A stretch of 64,000 bases of DNA from Aurantimonas sp965217685 (GCA_965217685.1 CBDCIZ010000003.1:1674001-1738000), one strand, 5' to 3'. Positions 16,106 through 25,043 are shown, counted from the first letter of the stretch. Notes: generated by a model from the sequence alone, not told the origin. Numbers and translations: made by a program.

Positions 16106-18235
16106 ATGTTCAATACCCACAAGGTCGAGATCGACTGGGCCGGACGCCCGCTGACGCTGGAGACGGGCAAGATCGCCCGCCAGGCCGATGGCGCCGTGCT
16201 CGCCACCTATGGCGAGACCACCGTTCTGGCGACCGTCGTGTCCGCCAAGGCACCCAAGCCCGGCCTCGACTTCTTCCCGCTCACCGTCAACTACCAGGAA
16301 AAGACCTACGCTGCAGGCAAGATCCCCGGTGGTTTCTTCAAGCGCGAGGGACGTCCCTCCGAGAAGGAAACGCTGGTCTCGCGCCTGATCGATCGTCCGA
16401 TCCGCCCGCTCTTCGCGGACGGCTACAAGAACGAAACCCAGGTGGTCATCACCGTTCTGCAGCATGATCTGGAGAACGACCCGGACGTCCTCGCCCTGGT
16501 CGCTGCTTCCGCCGCGTTGACGCTTTCCGGCGTTCCGTTCATGGGCCCGATCGGCGGCGCCCGCGTCGGCTACATCGACGGTCAGTACAGACTGAACCCG
16601 CATGTCGACGAGATGCCCGAGTCCAGGCTCGACCTCGTCGTCGCCGGCACCAACGATGCCGTGCTGATGGTCGAGTCGGAGGCCCACGAACTCGACGAAG
16701 ACATCATGCTCGGCGCCGTTATGTTCGGTCACAGAGGCTTCCAGCCGGTGATCGACGCGATCATCAAGCTCGCCGAGCACGCCGCCAAGGAGCCGCGCGA
16801 TCATCAGGTCGCAGACCATTCGGCCCTCGAGAAGGAAATGCTCGACCTTGCCGAGCAGGATTTGCGCACCGCCTACAAGAACACCGACAAGATGGAGCGC
16901 TACAGCGCCGTCGACGCGGTGAAGAAGAAGGTCATGGCGCATTTCCTGCCAGAGGGCGAGGAAGAGCCCAGATATCCCAAGGAAGTGGTCGGTGCGGTCT
17001 TCAAGGGCCTGCAGGCCAAGATCGTGCGCTGGAACATTCTCGACACCGGCAGCCGCATCGACGGCCGCGACCTGTCGACGGTCCGCCAGATCGTCGCCGA
17101 GGCCGGCTTCCTGCCGCGCACCCATGGCTCGGCGTTGTTCACCCGCGGCGAGACCCAGGCGATGGTCGTCGCCACGCTCGGCACCGGCGAGGACGAGCAG
17201 TTCGTCGACGCCCTGACCGGCACCTACAAGGAGCGCTTCCTGCTCCATTACAACTTCCCTCCCTACAGTGTCGGCGAGACCGGTCGCATGGGTTCGCCCG
17301 GCCGTCGCGAGATCGGCCACGGCAAGCTCGCTTGGCGGGCGATCCGTCCGATGCTGCCGGCCAAGGAAGTCTTCCCCTACACGATCCGCGCCGTCTCCGA
17401 GATCACCGAGTCGAACGGCTCCTCCTCGATGGCGACCGTCTGCGGCACCTCGCTGGCGCTGATGGATGCGGGCGTACCGCTGTCGCGTCCGGTGGCCGGC
17501 ATCGCCATGGGCCTGATCAAGGAAGATGAGCGCTTCGCGGTTCTCTCCGACATTCTCGGCGACGAGGATCATCTCGGTGACATGGACTTCAAGGTGGCCG
17601 GCACGGCCGATGGCATCACCTCGCTGCAGATGGACATCAAGATCCAGGGCATCACCGAGGAGATCATGAAGATCGCCCTCGACCAGGCCAGGGGCGGCCG
17701 CGTCCACATTCTGGATGAGATGTCGAAGGCGCTCGGCGAGAGCCGCGGCGAGCTCGGCGAGTTCGCGCCGCGCATCGAGGTCATGCAGATTCCGACCGAC
17801 AAGATCCGCGACGTCATCGGCGCCGGCGGCAAGATCATCCGCGAGATCGTCGAGAAGACCGGCGCCAAGATCAACATCGAGGACGACGGTACGGTGAAGA
17901 TCGCTTCCTCGTCGGGCAAGGAGATCGAGGCCGCCAGGAAGTGGATCCACTCGATCGTCGCCGAGCCCGAAGTCGGCGAGATCTACGAGGGCACGGTGGT
18001 CAAGACCGTCGAGTTCGGCGCCTTCGTCAACTTCTTCGGCTCCAAGGACGGCCTCGTCCACATCTCGCAGCTGGCGGCCGATCGTGTCGCCAAGACCACC
18101 GACATCGTCAAGGAAGGCGACAAGGTCTGGGTCAAGCTGATGGGCTTCGACGAGCGCGGCAAGGTCCGCCTGTCGATGAAGGTCGTCGATCAGACGACCG
18201 GCGAAGAGATGAAAAGGGAAGACGACGCGGCCTGA
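16106..18235 (+). CDS. pnp: Polyribonucleotide nucleotidyltransferase (PNPase)
   Basis: 709 residues; a phosphorolytic 3'-5' exoribonuclease and degradosome component. Two RNase PH domains are present (about 10-140 and 320-460) joined by the all-alpha linker. FFKREGRPSEKETL and the second-domain catalytic region GSSSMATVCG are intact. A KH domain follows (about 555-612, IGAGGKIIREI), then S1 (about 622-690, GEIYEGTVVKTVEFGAFVNF). Start ATG 16106 has GAGG 9 bases upstream. Length and order are typical. Followed by an intrinsic terminator. Confidence 0.97.
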   Translation: MFNTHKVEIDWAGRPLTLETGKIARQADGAVLATYGETTVLATVVSAKAPKPGLDFFPLTVNYQEKTYAAGKIPGGFFKREGRPSEKETLVSRLIDRPIRPLFADGYKNETQVVITVLQHDLENDPDVLALVAASAALTLSGVPFMGPIGGARVGYIDGQYRLNPHVDEMPESRLDLVVAGTNDAVLMVESEAHELDEDIMLGAVMFGHRGFQPVIDAIIKLAEHAAKEPRDHQVADHSALEKEMLDLAEQDLRTAYKNTDKMERYSAVDAVKKKVMAHFLPEGEEEPRYPKEVVGAVFKGLQAKIVRWNILDTGSRIDGRDLSTVRQIVAEAGFLPRTHGSALFTRGETQAMVVATLGTGEDEQFVDALTGTYKERFLLHYNFPPYSVGETGRMGSPGRREIGHGKLAWRAIRPMLPAKEVFPYTIRAVSEITESNGSSSMATVCGTSLALMDAGVPLSRPVAGIAMGLIKEDERFAVLSDILGDEDHLGDMDFKVAGTADGITSLQMDIKIQGITEEIMKIALDQARGGRVHILDEMSKALGESRGELGEFAPRIEVMQIPTDKIRDVIGAGGKIIREIVEKTGAKINIEDDGTVKIASSSGKEIEAARKWIHSIVAEPEVGEIYEGTVVKTVEFGAFVNFFGSKDGLVHISQLAADRVAKTTDIVKEGDKVWVKLMGFDERGKVRLSMKVVDQTTGEEMKREDDAA

Positions 18236-18265
18236 TCGCCCCGTTTCACCTTCGAACACCAACGA

Positions 18266-18296
18266 AAGGCGCGTCCGACAACGGGCGCGCCTTTTG
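18266..18296 (+). terminator. Intrinsic terminator after pnp
   Basis: A 12-bp stem (18266-18277 with 18282-18293, one G-U pair), a 4-base loop and a short T run. The rest of 18236-18576 (341 bases before the DUF2937 gene) shows no supported gene. Confidence 0.8.
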
Positions 18297-18576
18297 CCTG
18301 TCCGCGCGCCGGGGCTGCAGTGCAAAGAGAGCGAGACGAAGGACGCTTGGGCACGCAGCGCGTCTGCCGTGCTATCATGAGAAGTTGCCACGCTCGGTGC
18401 GAACCGGTGCAGGCCTGGCCTGCTCGACTTGGGGGGCCCTGTTGGGGGCCGCCGTGTTGGACGGCCAGAGGTGTTTGCGGGGCTGTCCTTCGGCATCCCC
18501 TGACGCGCCGACCGGCCAGCCTGGCCGAGGCGCTTTCAGGCGGCCTTGAACGCAGGACGGGAAGGAAAGTGACGTC

Positions 18577-19098
18577 ATGTCGGGATTGATCGCCCGGGTC
18601 ATCTGCGCCTTCGCGCTGTGTTTCGTCTTCAGCCAGGCGGCCGAGTTCACCCAGCAATACCTGCAGCGGCTCGGCGGGGCGGCCGATGCCTTGCGAGAAA
18701 GCGTCGGACAGTTCGACGCGAGCGCCGGCGCTTCGAAGCTGCGCCGTGAGCAGGCACTGGCGAAGCTGCGCGACAACCCCGACGCTTTCGTCGCCACGCA
18801 AGGCAAGGTCGCGGCCGCGACGATCGCGCGCTACGACTCGACAAATCGGCGCTACATCGGCCTGACATCGGCGGCGCCGCTGCTGCGGCCCTTCGTTGCG
18901 CTCGCCGATCCCGACTGGGCCATCGTCAAGCGGACCGGTGAGGACTTCCGCCCGGCCCTGCCGGTGACGATCGATGGAGTGGTGCTCACCGTGACCGGCT
19001 TCGTGCTTGGCTGGGCCGGCGGGGCGGGGGCCCATGGCGCAGCACGTATGGCGAGGCGCCGCCGCAGGACTGACGATGCGGACAAAGCGAAGGCCTGA
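18577..19098 (+). CDS. DUF2937 family membrane protein
   Basis: 173 residues. An N-terminal hydrophobic segment (about 4-20) runs into the family signature SQAAEFTQQYLQRLGGAADALRE. A mostly helical soluble part follows, and a second membrane segment lies near residues 128-150 (VVLTVTGFVLGWAGG), with a very basic tail. DUF2937 proteins have no known function. AGGAAAG lies upstream of ATG 18577. It ends 9 bases before the convergent GFA-type gene. Confidence 0.78.
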   Translation: MSGLIARVICAFALCFVFSQAAEFTQQYLQRLGGAADALRESVGQFDASAGASKLRREQALAKLRDNPDAFVATQGKVAAATIARYDSTNRRYIGLTSAAPLLRPFVALADPDWAIVKRTGEDFRPALPVTIDGVVLTVTGFVLGWAGGAGAHGAARMARRRRRTDDADKAKA

Positions 19099-19107
19099 GC
19101 GCGTCCC

Positions 19108-19521
19108 TCAGCTTCGAGACGGAGGCATCCCGTCGAAAGCCATGAGCGCCGGGTCGGCCTTGTCCCAACGGGGTGCCTGGGGCGCAAAGAGATTGAACTT
19201 CGGATCGACGCCGGAATCGTCGTCGAGGGCTCCCGCCCGGATCAGCACCATGCCCGGCGTCGTCGATGGCCTGGCGTAGAGCGTCGTCGCGCAGATCGGG
19301 CAGAACACCGTGGTCAGCGTTGTGCCGCGATCGGTGGATTTGACATATTGCGAGGTCTTGCCGGTCACCGTGAGGCTGGGTTCGGGCACCGCGACGGCTG
19401 TGGTGTGGCCGGTGCCGCTTTCGCGTCGGCAATCCTTGCAATAGCAATTGCCGCTGAACACAGGGTCGCTCTCGGCGACGTAGCCGACCGCGCCGCACAG
19501 GCATTTCCCGCTCAAGGCCAT
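19108..19521 (-). CDS. GFA (CENP-V) fold zinc protein
   Basis: 137 residues of the family named for glutathione-dependent formaldehyde-activating enzyme. The zinc-ligand cysteines are CLCGA near residues 7-10, CYCKDCRR near 26-31 and CPICATTLY near 75-82. Members are often of unknown substrate; the name does not prove glutathione chemistry. Start 19521 is preferred to 19545 because GGAG lies 6 bases upstream of it. Stands alone. Confidence 0.82.
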   Translation of the reverse strand: MALSGKCLCGAVGYVAESDPVFSGNCYCKDCRRESGTGHTTAVAVPEPSLTVTGKTSQYVKSTDRGTTLTTVFCPICATTLYARPSTTPGMVLIRAGALDDDSGVDPKFNLFAPQAPRWDKADPALMAFDGMPPSRS

Positions 19522-19734
19522 AACCGTCTCCGTATCGTCGAGCAACGCGCGCTTCGCTGCCGGCGAGGATAGACCGACCGGATACGGCGCGTCACCTGTC
19601 TTTCGTCGCGGTCATGCTCTGCCAGGACGTCCCCGAGGAGCCATGATCGTGGTCGAGCGGATTTCGCATGGAGGCCGCCTTTGCCGTCGCCCGCCCCTCT
19701 TCGAGCGAGGTTGCCGGGGCGGTTGTCTGGGCGG

Positions 19735-19763
19735 TTGACAGCGAAGGTTGGCAGTCACACATC
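19735..19763 (+). promoter_or_regulatory. Candidate promoter for the thiOSGE operon
   Basis: A perfect -35 TTGACA at 19735-19740 is followed after 17 bases by a weak -10-like CACATC (19758-19763). The predicted start is near 19770, just before the TPP riboswitch begins, which is the expected geometry. The region 19547-19730 holds nothing else recognisable apart from a twofold GGGCGGTTG repeat that overlaps the -35. Confidence 0.45.
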
Positions 19764-19773
19764 TGGCGGACAC

Positions 19774-19870
19774 CAAGGGGAGTTCCGGCAGGGAACTGAG
19801 AGGCCACCGGCGAAAAGCATGCGTGGCGACCCTTCGAACCTGATCCAGGTCACACTGGCGGAGGGATGGG
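19774..19870 (+). promoter_or_regulatory. TPP riboswitch (THI element)
   Basis: The conserved blocks are all present and in order: GGGGAG (19777-19782), CTGAGA (19796-19801), the P3 stem GCCAC/GTGGC (19803-19807 with 19822-19826), GACCCTTCGAACCTGATC (19828-19845) and GCGGAGGGA (19858-19866). It binds thiamine pyrophosphate and lies upstream of thiO. The terminal GGAGGG doubles as the Shine-Dalgarno of a leader ORF starting at 19871, so control is probably translational. No terminator hairpin follows. Confidence 0.93.
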
Positions 19871-19957
19871 ATGAGATTTTCGACGCGCAACGGCATGTTT
19901 TTCGTTCGGGATGTCTTCCCAGGGGCCGCGCTGGCGCTGGCGGGAGCCGATCGATGA
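19871..19957 (+). CDS. Putative 28-residue leader ORF coupled to thiO
   Basis: ATG 19871 lies 5 bases after GGAGGG (19860-19865), which is the conserved 3' end of the TPP aptamer. The ORF runs 28 codons and ends in TGA at 19955-19957, overlapping the thiO ATG at 19954 (ATGA). The peptide (starts MRFSTRNGMFFVRDVF) has no recognised homologue. Its value may be purely regulatory: riboswitch closure would hide its ribosome site and reduce thiO by coupling. thiO also has its own GGGAG at 19942-19946, so coupling is not obligatory. Confidence 0.4.
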   Translation: MRFSTRNGMFFVRDVFPGAALALAGADR

Positions 19958-21036
19958 CCCTGCACACCGAGCGTCTGGGCGCGTCCACGCATCGCATTGC
20001 GATCGTCGGCGCAGGTGCCGCCGGGCTGGTGACGGCAACGCGGCTGAACGAGGCCGGCCACCCGGTCGAGATTTTCGAGGCGAGCGAGCATCTCGGCGAA
20101 AAGGCCGCCTCCTGGCTCGCCGGCGGCATGCTGGCGCCATTCTGCGAGACCGAGAGCGCCGATCCGTCGATCGTCGCGCCGGGGCTCGCGGGCATCGACT
20201 GGTGGCGCAAAGCGGTTCCGTGCGTCCTGCGCCAGGGCACGCTCGTCGTCGCCCCCTGGCGCGATCGCGCGGACCTTCACCGTTTTGCCCGGCGCACGAG
20301 GGGGCATGAGCATCTCGATGCCGAGGCGATCGCGGCACTGGAGCCCGACCTCGCCGGCCGCTTTGCCGAGGCGCTGTTGCTGGCCGAGGAGGCACATCTC
20401 GATCCGCGCGCGGCGCTCGCGGCCTTGGTTGAGCGGATCGAAAGCACGGGCGGGGTTCTGCATTTCGGTAAAGCCGTCTTACCGAACGATCTCATGCGCA
20501 GCGGGCGCTTTGCGGCCGTCGTCGACGCACGGGGCATTGCGGCCAAGGACGAGACCTCGTCGCTGCGACCCGTGCGCGGCGAGATGCTGATCCTTAAAAC
20601 CCATGAGGTGAAACTGTCGCGACCGGTGCGGCTTTTGCACCCCCGCTCGCCCATCTATGTGGTGCCGCGCGGCGACGGCCGCTTCATGGTCGGAGCGACC
20701 ATGGTCGAATCGGACGATGCCCGCGGCATCACCCTTCGCGGCATGGTGGAGCTTCTGAACGCCGCCTACGCGTTGCATCCGGCCTTCGCCGAGGCCGAAT
20801 TGCTGGAGACCGGCGCCGGCCTGCGGCCATCCTTTCCCGACAACCTGCCGCGCGTGACCCGTCGAGGTGCCGTCGTCTCGATCAACGGCCTTCATCGCCA
20901 CGGCTTCCTGCTCTCGCCGGCGCTGGCGCAAGAGGCCGTGGCAGCGGTCGATGCGCTGCTCGCCGACGGGGCGCCGTCCCGGTCGCGGTTCGACGAGGTG
21001 AAAGACGAAACGTCGAGTTGGAGGGCCGCCTCGTGA
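19954..21036 (+). CDS. thiO: Glycine oxidase ThiO
   Basis: 360 residues; an FAD enzyme of the D-amino-acid oxidase family that oxidises glycine to iminoglycine for the thiamine thiazole ring, used instead of ThiH. The dinucleotide motif IAIVGAGAAGLVTATRL lies near residues 13-29. SWLAGGMLAPFCE (about 51-63) is the ThiO signature, and VPRGDGRFMVGATM and GLRPSFPDNLP occur in the C-terminal half. ATG 19954 has GGGAG 7 bases upstream. First structural gene under the TPP riboswitch. Its stop overlaps the thiS start (GTGA). Confidence 0.93.
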   Translation: MTLHTERLGASTHRIAIVGAGAAGLVTATRLNEAGHPVEIFEASEHLGEKAASWLAGGMLAPFCETESADPSIVAPGLAGIDWWRKAVPCVLRQGTLVVAPWRDRADLHRFARRTRGHEHLDAEAIAALEPDLAGRFAEALLLAEEAHLDPRAALAALVERIESTGGVLHFGKAVLPNDLMRSGRFAAVVDARGIAAKDETSSLRPVRGEMLILKTHEVKLSRPVRLLHPRSPIYVVPRGDGRFMVGATMVESDDARGITLRGMVELLNAAYALHPAFAEAELLETGAGLRPSFPDNLPRVTRRGAVVSINGLHRHGFLLSPALAQEAVAAVDALLADGAPSRSRFDEVKDETSSWRAAS

Positions 21037-21230
21037 AGCTCCAGGTCAATGGCGAGGCAATCGCGGTCGAAGCCTGCGATCTGGCTGCCTTGCTCGACGA
21101 ACTCGGCTATGGCGCGGCTCTGGTCGCGACAGCCGTCAACCAGGATTTCGTTCCCAGAGACGAGCGCGGCGCGACCCCGCTCGATGAGGGCGATCGGATC
21201 GAGATCATCGCACCCATGAAGGGAGGCTGA
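21033..21230 (+). CDS. thiS: Sulfur carrier protein ThiS
   Basis: 65 residues of the beta-grasp fold, ending in the essential Gly-Gly (APMKGG) that becomes a thiocarboxylate and donates sulfur to the thiazole. It opens KLQVNGEAIAVEACDLAALLDELG. The start is GTG 21033: GGAGGG at 21020-21025 is 7 bases upstream and the codon overlaps the thiO stop. An upstream TTG at 21018 is in frame but lacks support. It needs an E1 enzyme for adenylation; no thiF is in the operon. Confidence 0.92.
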   Translation: MKLQVNGEAIAVEACDLAALLDELGYGAALVATAVNQDFVPRDERGATPLDEGDRIEIIAPMKGG

Positions 21231-21231
21231 G

Positions 21232-22161
21232 ATGGACCGCAACGACAGGGCCGCCCGCGTGGCACACACGGGCACAATCGAAAACACTGGCAAGGAGCGG
21301 CCGAACGTGAGCGCGCGCGAGGCGAGACAGGAGAGTGTTCACAACGCCGACGTCCTCACTCTCTACGGTCGGCGCTTCGCCTCGCGGCTGATGCTCGGCA
21401 CTGCGCTCTACCCCTCGCCGAAAGTGATGACCGACGCCATCGAGGCGTCGGGCGCCGGGATCGTCACCGTGTCGCTGCGCCGCGAGTCGGGTGGCGACAA
21501 GGCCGGTCAGGCGTTCTGGGCGCTGATCCGCGATCTCGGCCCGGCGGTGCTGCCGAATACGGCCGGCTGCCATACGGCCCGCGAGGCTGTGACGACGGCA
21601 AAGATGGCGCGCGAGGTGTTCGGCACGAACTGGATCAAGCTGGAGGTGGTGCGCGATGCCGAAACCCTTCAGCCGGAGGTATTCGGCCTCGTCGAGGCGG
21701 CGCGCATCCTGACGTCGGAAGGCTTCGACGTCCTGCCCTATACGGTCGAGGATCTCTCGGTCGCCGACCGGTTGGTGGAGGCGGGCTGCAGGGTGCTGAT
21801 GCCCTGGGGCGCGCCGATCGGCTCGGGGCTCGGCCTCAACAACCGCTACGGCCTGCGCCAGCTGCGGGCGCATTTTCCCGGGCTGCCGTTGATCGTCGAT
21901 GCCGGCGTCGGCCTGCCGTCCCATGCGGCGGCGGCGATGGAGCTTGGCTATGACGGCGTTCTCCTCAACACGGCGGTCGCCAGGGCCGGCGACCCGGTCA
22001 GGATGGCGGCCGGCTTCGCGCGCGGTATCGAGGCGGGCCGGCTCGCCTATCTCGCCGACGGCATCGAGCCGCACGACATGGCCGCACCCTCGACGCCGAT
22101 GCTCGGCCAGGCCGAACTCGGCGGGCTCTCGCTTCGGCCCGGCTTCGACGGTTTGCGATGA
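21232..22161 (+). CDS. thiG: Thiazole synthase ThiG
   Basis: 309 residues as read from ATG 21232 (GGGAGG 5 bases upstream). The TIM-barrel core begins at LTLYGRRFASRLMLGTALYPSP and has NTAGCHTAREAV, the Schiff-base region NWIKLEV, and VDAGVGLPSHAAAAMELGYDGVLLN. It condenses deoxyxylulose phosphate, dehydroglycine and ThiS thiocarboxylate to the thiazole. The first about 40 residues are an extension not seen in most ThiG proteins (usually near 255-265 residues). GTG 21307, with AAGGAG 9 bases upstream, is an alternative start giving 284 residues. Confidence 0.93.
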   Translation: MDRNDRAARVAHTGTIENTGKERPNVSAREARQESVHNADVLTLYGRRFASRLMLGTALYPSPKVMTDAIEASGAGIVTVSLRRESGGDKAGQAFWALIRDLGPAVLPNTAGCHTAREAVTTAKMAREVFGTNWIKLEVVRDAETLQPEVFGLVEAARILTSEGFDVLPYTVEDLSVADRLVEAGCRVLMPWGAPIGSGLGLNNRYGLRQLRAHFPGLPLIVDAGVGLPSHAAAAMELGYDGVLLNTAVARAGDPVRMAAGFARGIEAGRLAYLADGIEPHDMAAPSTPMLGQAELGGLSLRPGFDGLR

Positions 22162-22177
22162 GCCGGCATGACCTTCG

Positions 22178-22804
22178 ATGAATGAGAGCCCTGCATCACC
22201 GGTGGTTTCTCTCGATCGGTTCTACCTCATCGTCGACGAAGCCGAGATGGCCGAGCGGCTGGTGCCGATCGGCGTCAAGCTCCTGCAACTGCGCGCCAAG
22301 GACATGAGCGAGGCGCGCCTTCGCGGCGAAATCCGCCGTGCCAAGGCCGTCTGCGTCGCTCATGGCTGCACTCTGGTGATCAACGATCATTGGCGTCTGG
22401 CGATCGAGGAAGGCTGCGACTGGGTGCATCTCGGCCAGGAGGACCTCGCGACGGCCGATCTCGGCGCCATTCGCGCCGCCGGTCTGAAGCTCGGCCTCTC
22501 CACCCATGACGGTCCCGAACTGCGCACCGCGCTCGCCGCCGAGCCCGACTACGTGGCGCTCGGGCCGATCTGGGAAACCAGACTCAAGGCAATGAAGTGG
22601 TGGCCGCAGACGGTAGAACGCATCGCCGAGTGGAAGCGCCGCATCGGCGACGTCCCGCTGGTGGCCATCGGCGGGATCACCGTCGAACGCCTGCCGGCGG
22701 TGTTCGCTGCGGGGGCGGACATCGCGGCGGTCGTCACCGACGTCGCGCAGGCGCCCGATCCGGAGGCCAAAGCGCGCGAATGGCTCGTCGCAACCCGGCT
22801 CTGA
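22178..22804 (+). CDS. thiE: Thiamine phosphate synthase
   Basis: 208 residues; joins HMP-pyrophosphate to the thiazole phosphate. Motifs: LLQLRAKDMSE (phosphate/Mg site), LVINDHWRLAIEEGCDWVHLGQEDL, LGLSTHD and IGGITVERLPAVFAAGADIAAV. In place of the common GP-x-F-x-T-x-T-K loop it has LGPIWETRLKAMKW, as in rhizobial ThiE proteins. Last gene of the operon, 16 bases after thiG, convergent with fabI. thiC and thiD are not in the window. Confidence 0.9.
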   Translation: MNESPASPVVSLDRFYLIVDEAEMAERLVPIGVKLLQLRAKDMSEARLRGEIRRAKAVCVAHGCTLVINDHWRLAIEEGCDWVHLGQEDLATADLGAIRAAGLKLGLSTHDGPELRTALAAEPDYVALGPIWETRLKAMKWWPQTVERIAEWKRRIGDVPLVAIGGITVERLPAVFAAGADIAAVVTDVAQAPDPEAKAREWLVATRL

Positions 22805-22924
22805 CGGCCTGGCTGTGCGCCGGCCATTGCGACGAACGTGCCGCGACCGCATGGTAAAGCGCCTCGGCATTTCATTGGAAATCGAGCCCGAGCCGCGAGC
22901 TCGGACTGAAAACGCGGGTGGCCG

Positions 22925-23767
22925 TCAGTCGTCATCGTTTCCCGTGCCCTCGACGATGACTTTGCGCTGCTCCTGCTCCTTGAGTTCGTCCAGCGAGGGC
23001 ATCGACATGATGTTGTAGCCCGAATCCACATAGTGGATCTCGCCGGTGACGCCGTTCGACAGCTCCGACATCAGATAGAGGACCGCGCCGCCGACCTCGT
23101 CGATGGTGGTGTTGCGGCGCATCGGGGCGTTGCGGCGCTGGTAGTTGAACATCAGCCGCGCATCGGCGACGCCGGCGCCGGCGAGCGTGCGCACTGGACC
23201 GGCGGAGACCGTGTTGACGCGGATGTTGCGCGGACCGTAATCCGCCGCGAGATAGCGAACAGAGGCTTCCAGTGCGGCCTTGGCGACACCCATGACATTG
23301 TAGTTCGGCATGACGCGCGTCGCCCCGCCATAGGTCATCGTCACCATCGCGCCGCCATTGGTCATGATCTCGGCCGCCCGCTTGGCGACCTCCGTGAAGG
23401 AGAAGCAGGAGATGATCATTGTGCGGGAGAAATTCTCGCGCGTGGTGTCGGCGTAGAGGCCCTTCAGCTCGTTCTTGTCGGAGAAGGCGATGGCGTGAAG
23501 GACGAAGTCGATCGTGCCCCACTCGTCCTTCAGTGTCTGGAAGACCGCGTCCAGCGAAGTCGTGTCCTCGACGTCGCAGGGAATGATCAGTTTCGAGCCG
23601 ATCTCGGCGGCAAGCGGCTTGACCCGGCGTCCGAAGGCTTCGCCCTGATAGGTGAGCGCGATCTCCGCGCCCTGTGCGGCGAGAGCCTTCGCTGCGCCCC
23701 AGGCAATGGAATTGTGGTTGGCGACACCCATGATCAGGCCCCGCTTTCCCTTCATCAGATCGGCCAT
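22925..23767 (-). CDS. fabI: Enoyl-[acyl-carrier-protein] reductase (NADH) FabI
   Basis: 280 residues of the short-chain dehydrogenase family; reduces trans-2-enoyl-ACP in the last step of each elongation cycle. The cofactor motif GLIMGVANHNSIAWG lies near 10-24. The catalytic pair is Y156 and K163 (YNVMGVAK). The C-terminus is extended by an acidic/polar tail (ELKEQEQRKVIVEG). ATG 23767 is preferred since codons up to 23815 lie in the intergenic stretch after fabB. Third gene of the fabA-fabB-fabI operon, 17 bases after fabB. Confidence 0.95.
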   Translation of the reverse strand: MADLMKGKRGLIMGVANHNSIAWGAAKALAAQGAEIALTYQGEAFGRRVKPLAAEIGSKLIIPCDVEDTTSLDAVFQTLKDEWGTIDFVLHAIAFSDKNELKGLYADTTRENFSRTMIISCFSFTEVAKRAAEIMTNGGAMVTMTYGGATRVMPNYNVMGVAKAALEASVRYLAADYGPRNIRVNTVSAGPVRTLAGAGVADARLMFNYQRRNAPMRRNTTIDEVGGAVLYLMSELSNGVTGEIHYVDSGYNIMSMPSLDELKEQEQRKVIVEGTGNDDD

Positions 23768-23784
23768 GTCGTCCCCTAAAATGT

Positions 23785-25002
23785 TCAGTCCGCCACGCGC
23801 TGGAAGGCGAGGCACGCATTGGTGCCGCCGAACCCGAAGGAGTTCGACAGCACCCGGTCGATGCGCACGTCGTCGACGCGCTCCATCGTGATCGGGAGAC
23901 CTTCGAATTCCGGATCGAGCTCGTCGATATGCGCGCTCTTGGCGATGAAGCCATGTTTCATCATGAGAAGCGAATAGATCGCCTCGTGGACGCCGGTGGC
24001 GCCCTGGCTGTGGCCGGTCAGCGATTTCGTCGCGGCGATTGGCGGAATCGTGTCGCCGAACACTTCGCGAATGGCTTGCGCCTCCATGCGGTCGCCGACC
24101 GGGGTGGAGGTGGCGTGCGGGTTGATCATGTCGATCGGACCGTCAAGGCCCTTGATCGCCATGTTCATGCAGCGCACCGCGCCTTCGCCGGACGGGGCGA
24201 CCATGTCGGCGCCGTCCGACGTCGCGCCGTAGCCGACGATTTCCGCGAAGATGTTGGCGCCGCGGGCCCTGGCGCGCTCGTATTCCTCGAGAACCAGGAC
24301 GCCCGCGCCGCCGGCGATCACGAACCCGTCGCGCGCCTTGTCATAGGCCCGCGAAGCGACCGACGGGGTTTCGTTGAAGTCTGAGGAGAGGGCGCCCATC
24401 GCGTCGAACAGCACCGTGAGCGTCCAGTGCAGATCCTCGCAGCCGCCGGCGAACATGACGTCCTGCTTGCCGAGCTGGATCATTTCGGCGGCGTTGCCGA
24501 TGCAATGGCTGGAGGTCGAGCAGGCGGACGAGATCGAGTAGTTGACACCCTTGATCTTGAACCAGGTGGCCAGCGTCGCCGACGCCGTCGACGACATGGC
24601 TTTCGGCACGGCCATCGGGCCGACGCGCTTGGGCCCTTTTTCCCTTGTGGTTTCCGCCGCGCTGACGATCGTCTGCGTGGATGATCCGCCCGAGCCCATG
24701 ATGATGCCCGTGCGCTCGCTGGAGATGTCGCCCGCCTCGAGACCCGCATCCCTGATCGCCTGGTCCATGGCGACATGGTTCCAGGCGGTGCCGCCGCCGT
24801 GGAAGCGCATGGCCCGGCGGTCAAGCAGCGTCGTCGGGTCGAGCGTCGGTTTGCCGTAGACGTGGCTGCGGAAGCCGAGCTCCCTGTATTCCTCCGAGAA
24901 GGTGATGCCCGAGCGCGCCTCGCGCAGCGACGCCGTCACCTCGTCGATGTCGTTTCCGATGGAGGACACGATGCCCATGCCCGTTACGACGACTCGTTTC
25001 AT
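23785..25002 (-). CDS. fabB: 3-oxoacyl-ACP synthase I FabB
   Basis: 405 residues; the condensing enzyme needed to elongate unsaturated chains made through FabA. The nucleophile is C161 in SACSTSSHC. The two active-site histidines are in NPHATSTPVGD and KSLTGHSQGATG. The start MKRVVVTGMGIVSSIG at 25002 has GGGAG upstream; the in-frame extension toward 25380 overlaps fabA and is not real. It lies 41 bases after fabA on the same strand. Confidence 0.96.
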   Translation of the reverse strand: MKRVVVTGMGIVSSIGNDIDEVTASLREARSGITFSEEYRELGFRSHVYGKPTLDPTTLLDRRAMRFHGGGTAWNHVAMDQAIRDAGLEAGDISSERTGIIMGSGGSSTQTIVSAAETTREKGPKRVGPMAVPKAMSSTASATLATWFKIKGVNYSISSACSTSSHCIGNAAEMIQLGKQDVMFAGGCEDLHWTLTVLFDAMGALSSDFNETPSVASRAYDKARDGFVIAGGAGVLVLEEYERARARGANIFAEIVGYGATSDGADMVAPSGEGAVRCMNMAIKGLDGPIDMINPHATSTPVGDRMEAQAIREVFGDTIPPIAATKSLTGHSQGATGVHEAIYSLLMMKHGFIAKSAHIDELDPEFEGLPITMERVDDVRIDRVLSNSFGFGGTNACLAFQRVAD

Positions 25003-25043
25003 CGTCCGCTCCCTCTTGGCTCGACCGAGCGCAGCATTTTCGA

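Noticed and set aside
15806..18496. 896-codon minus-strand ORF opposite pnp
   Set aside because: Covers a gene with every PNPase domain on the other strand; composition (Asp/Leu/Gly/His-rich) is typical of antisense frames.
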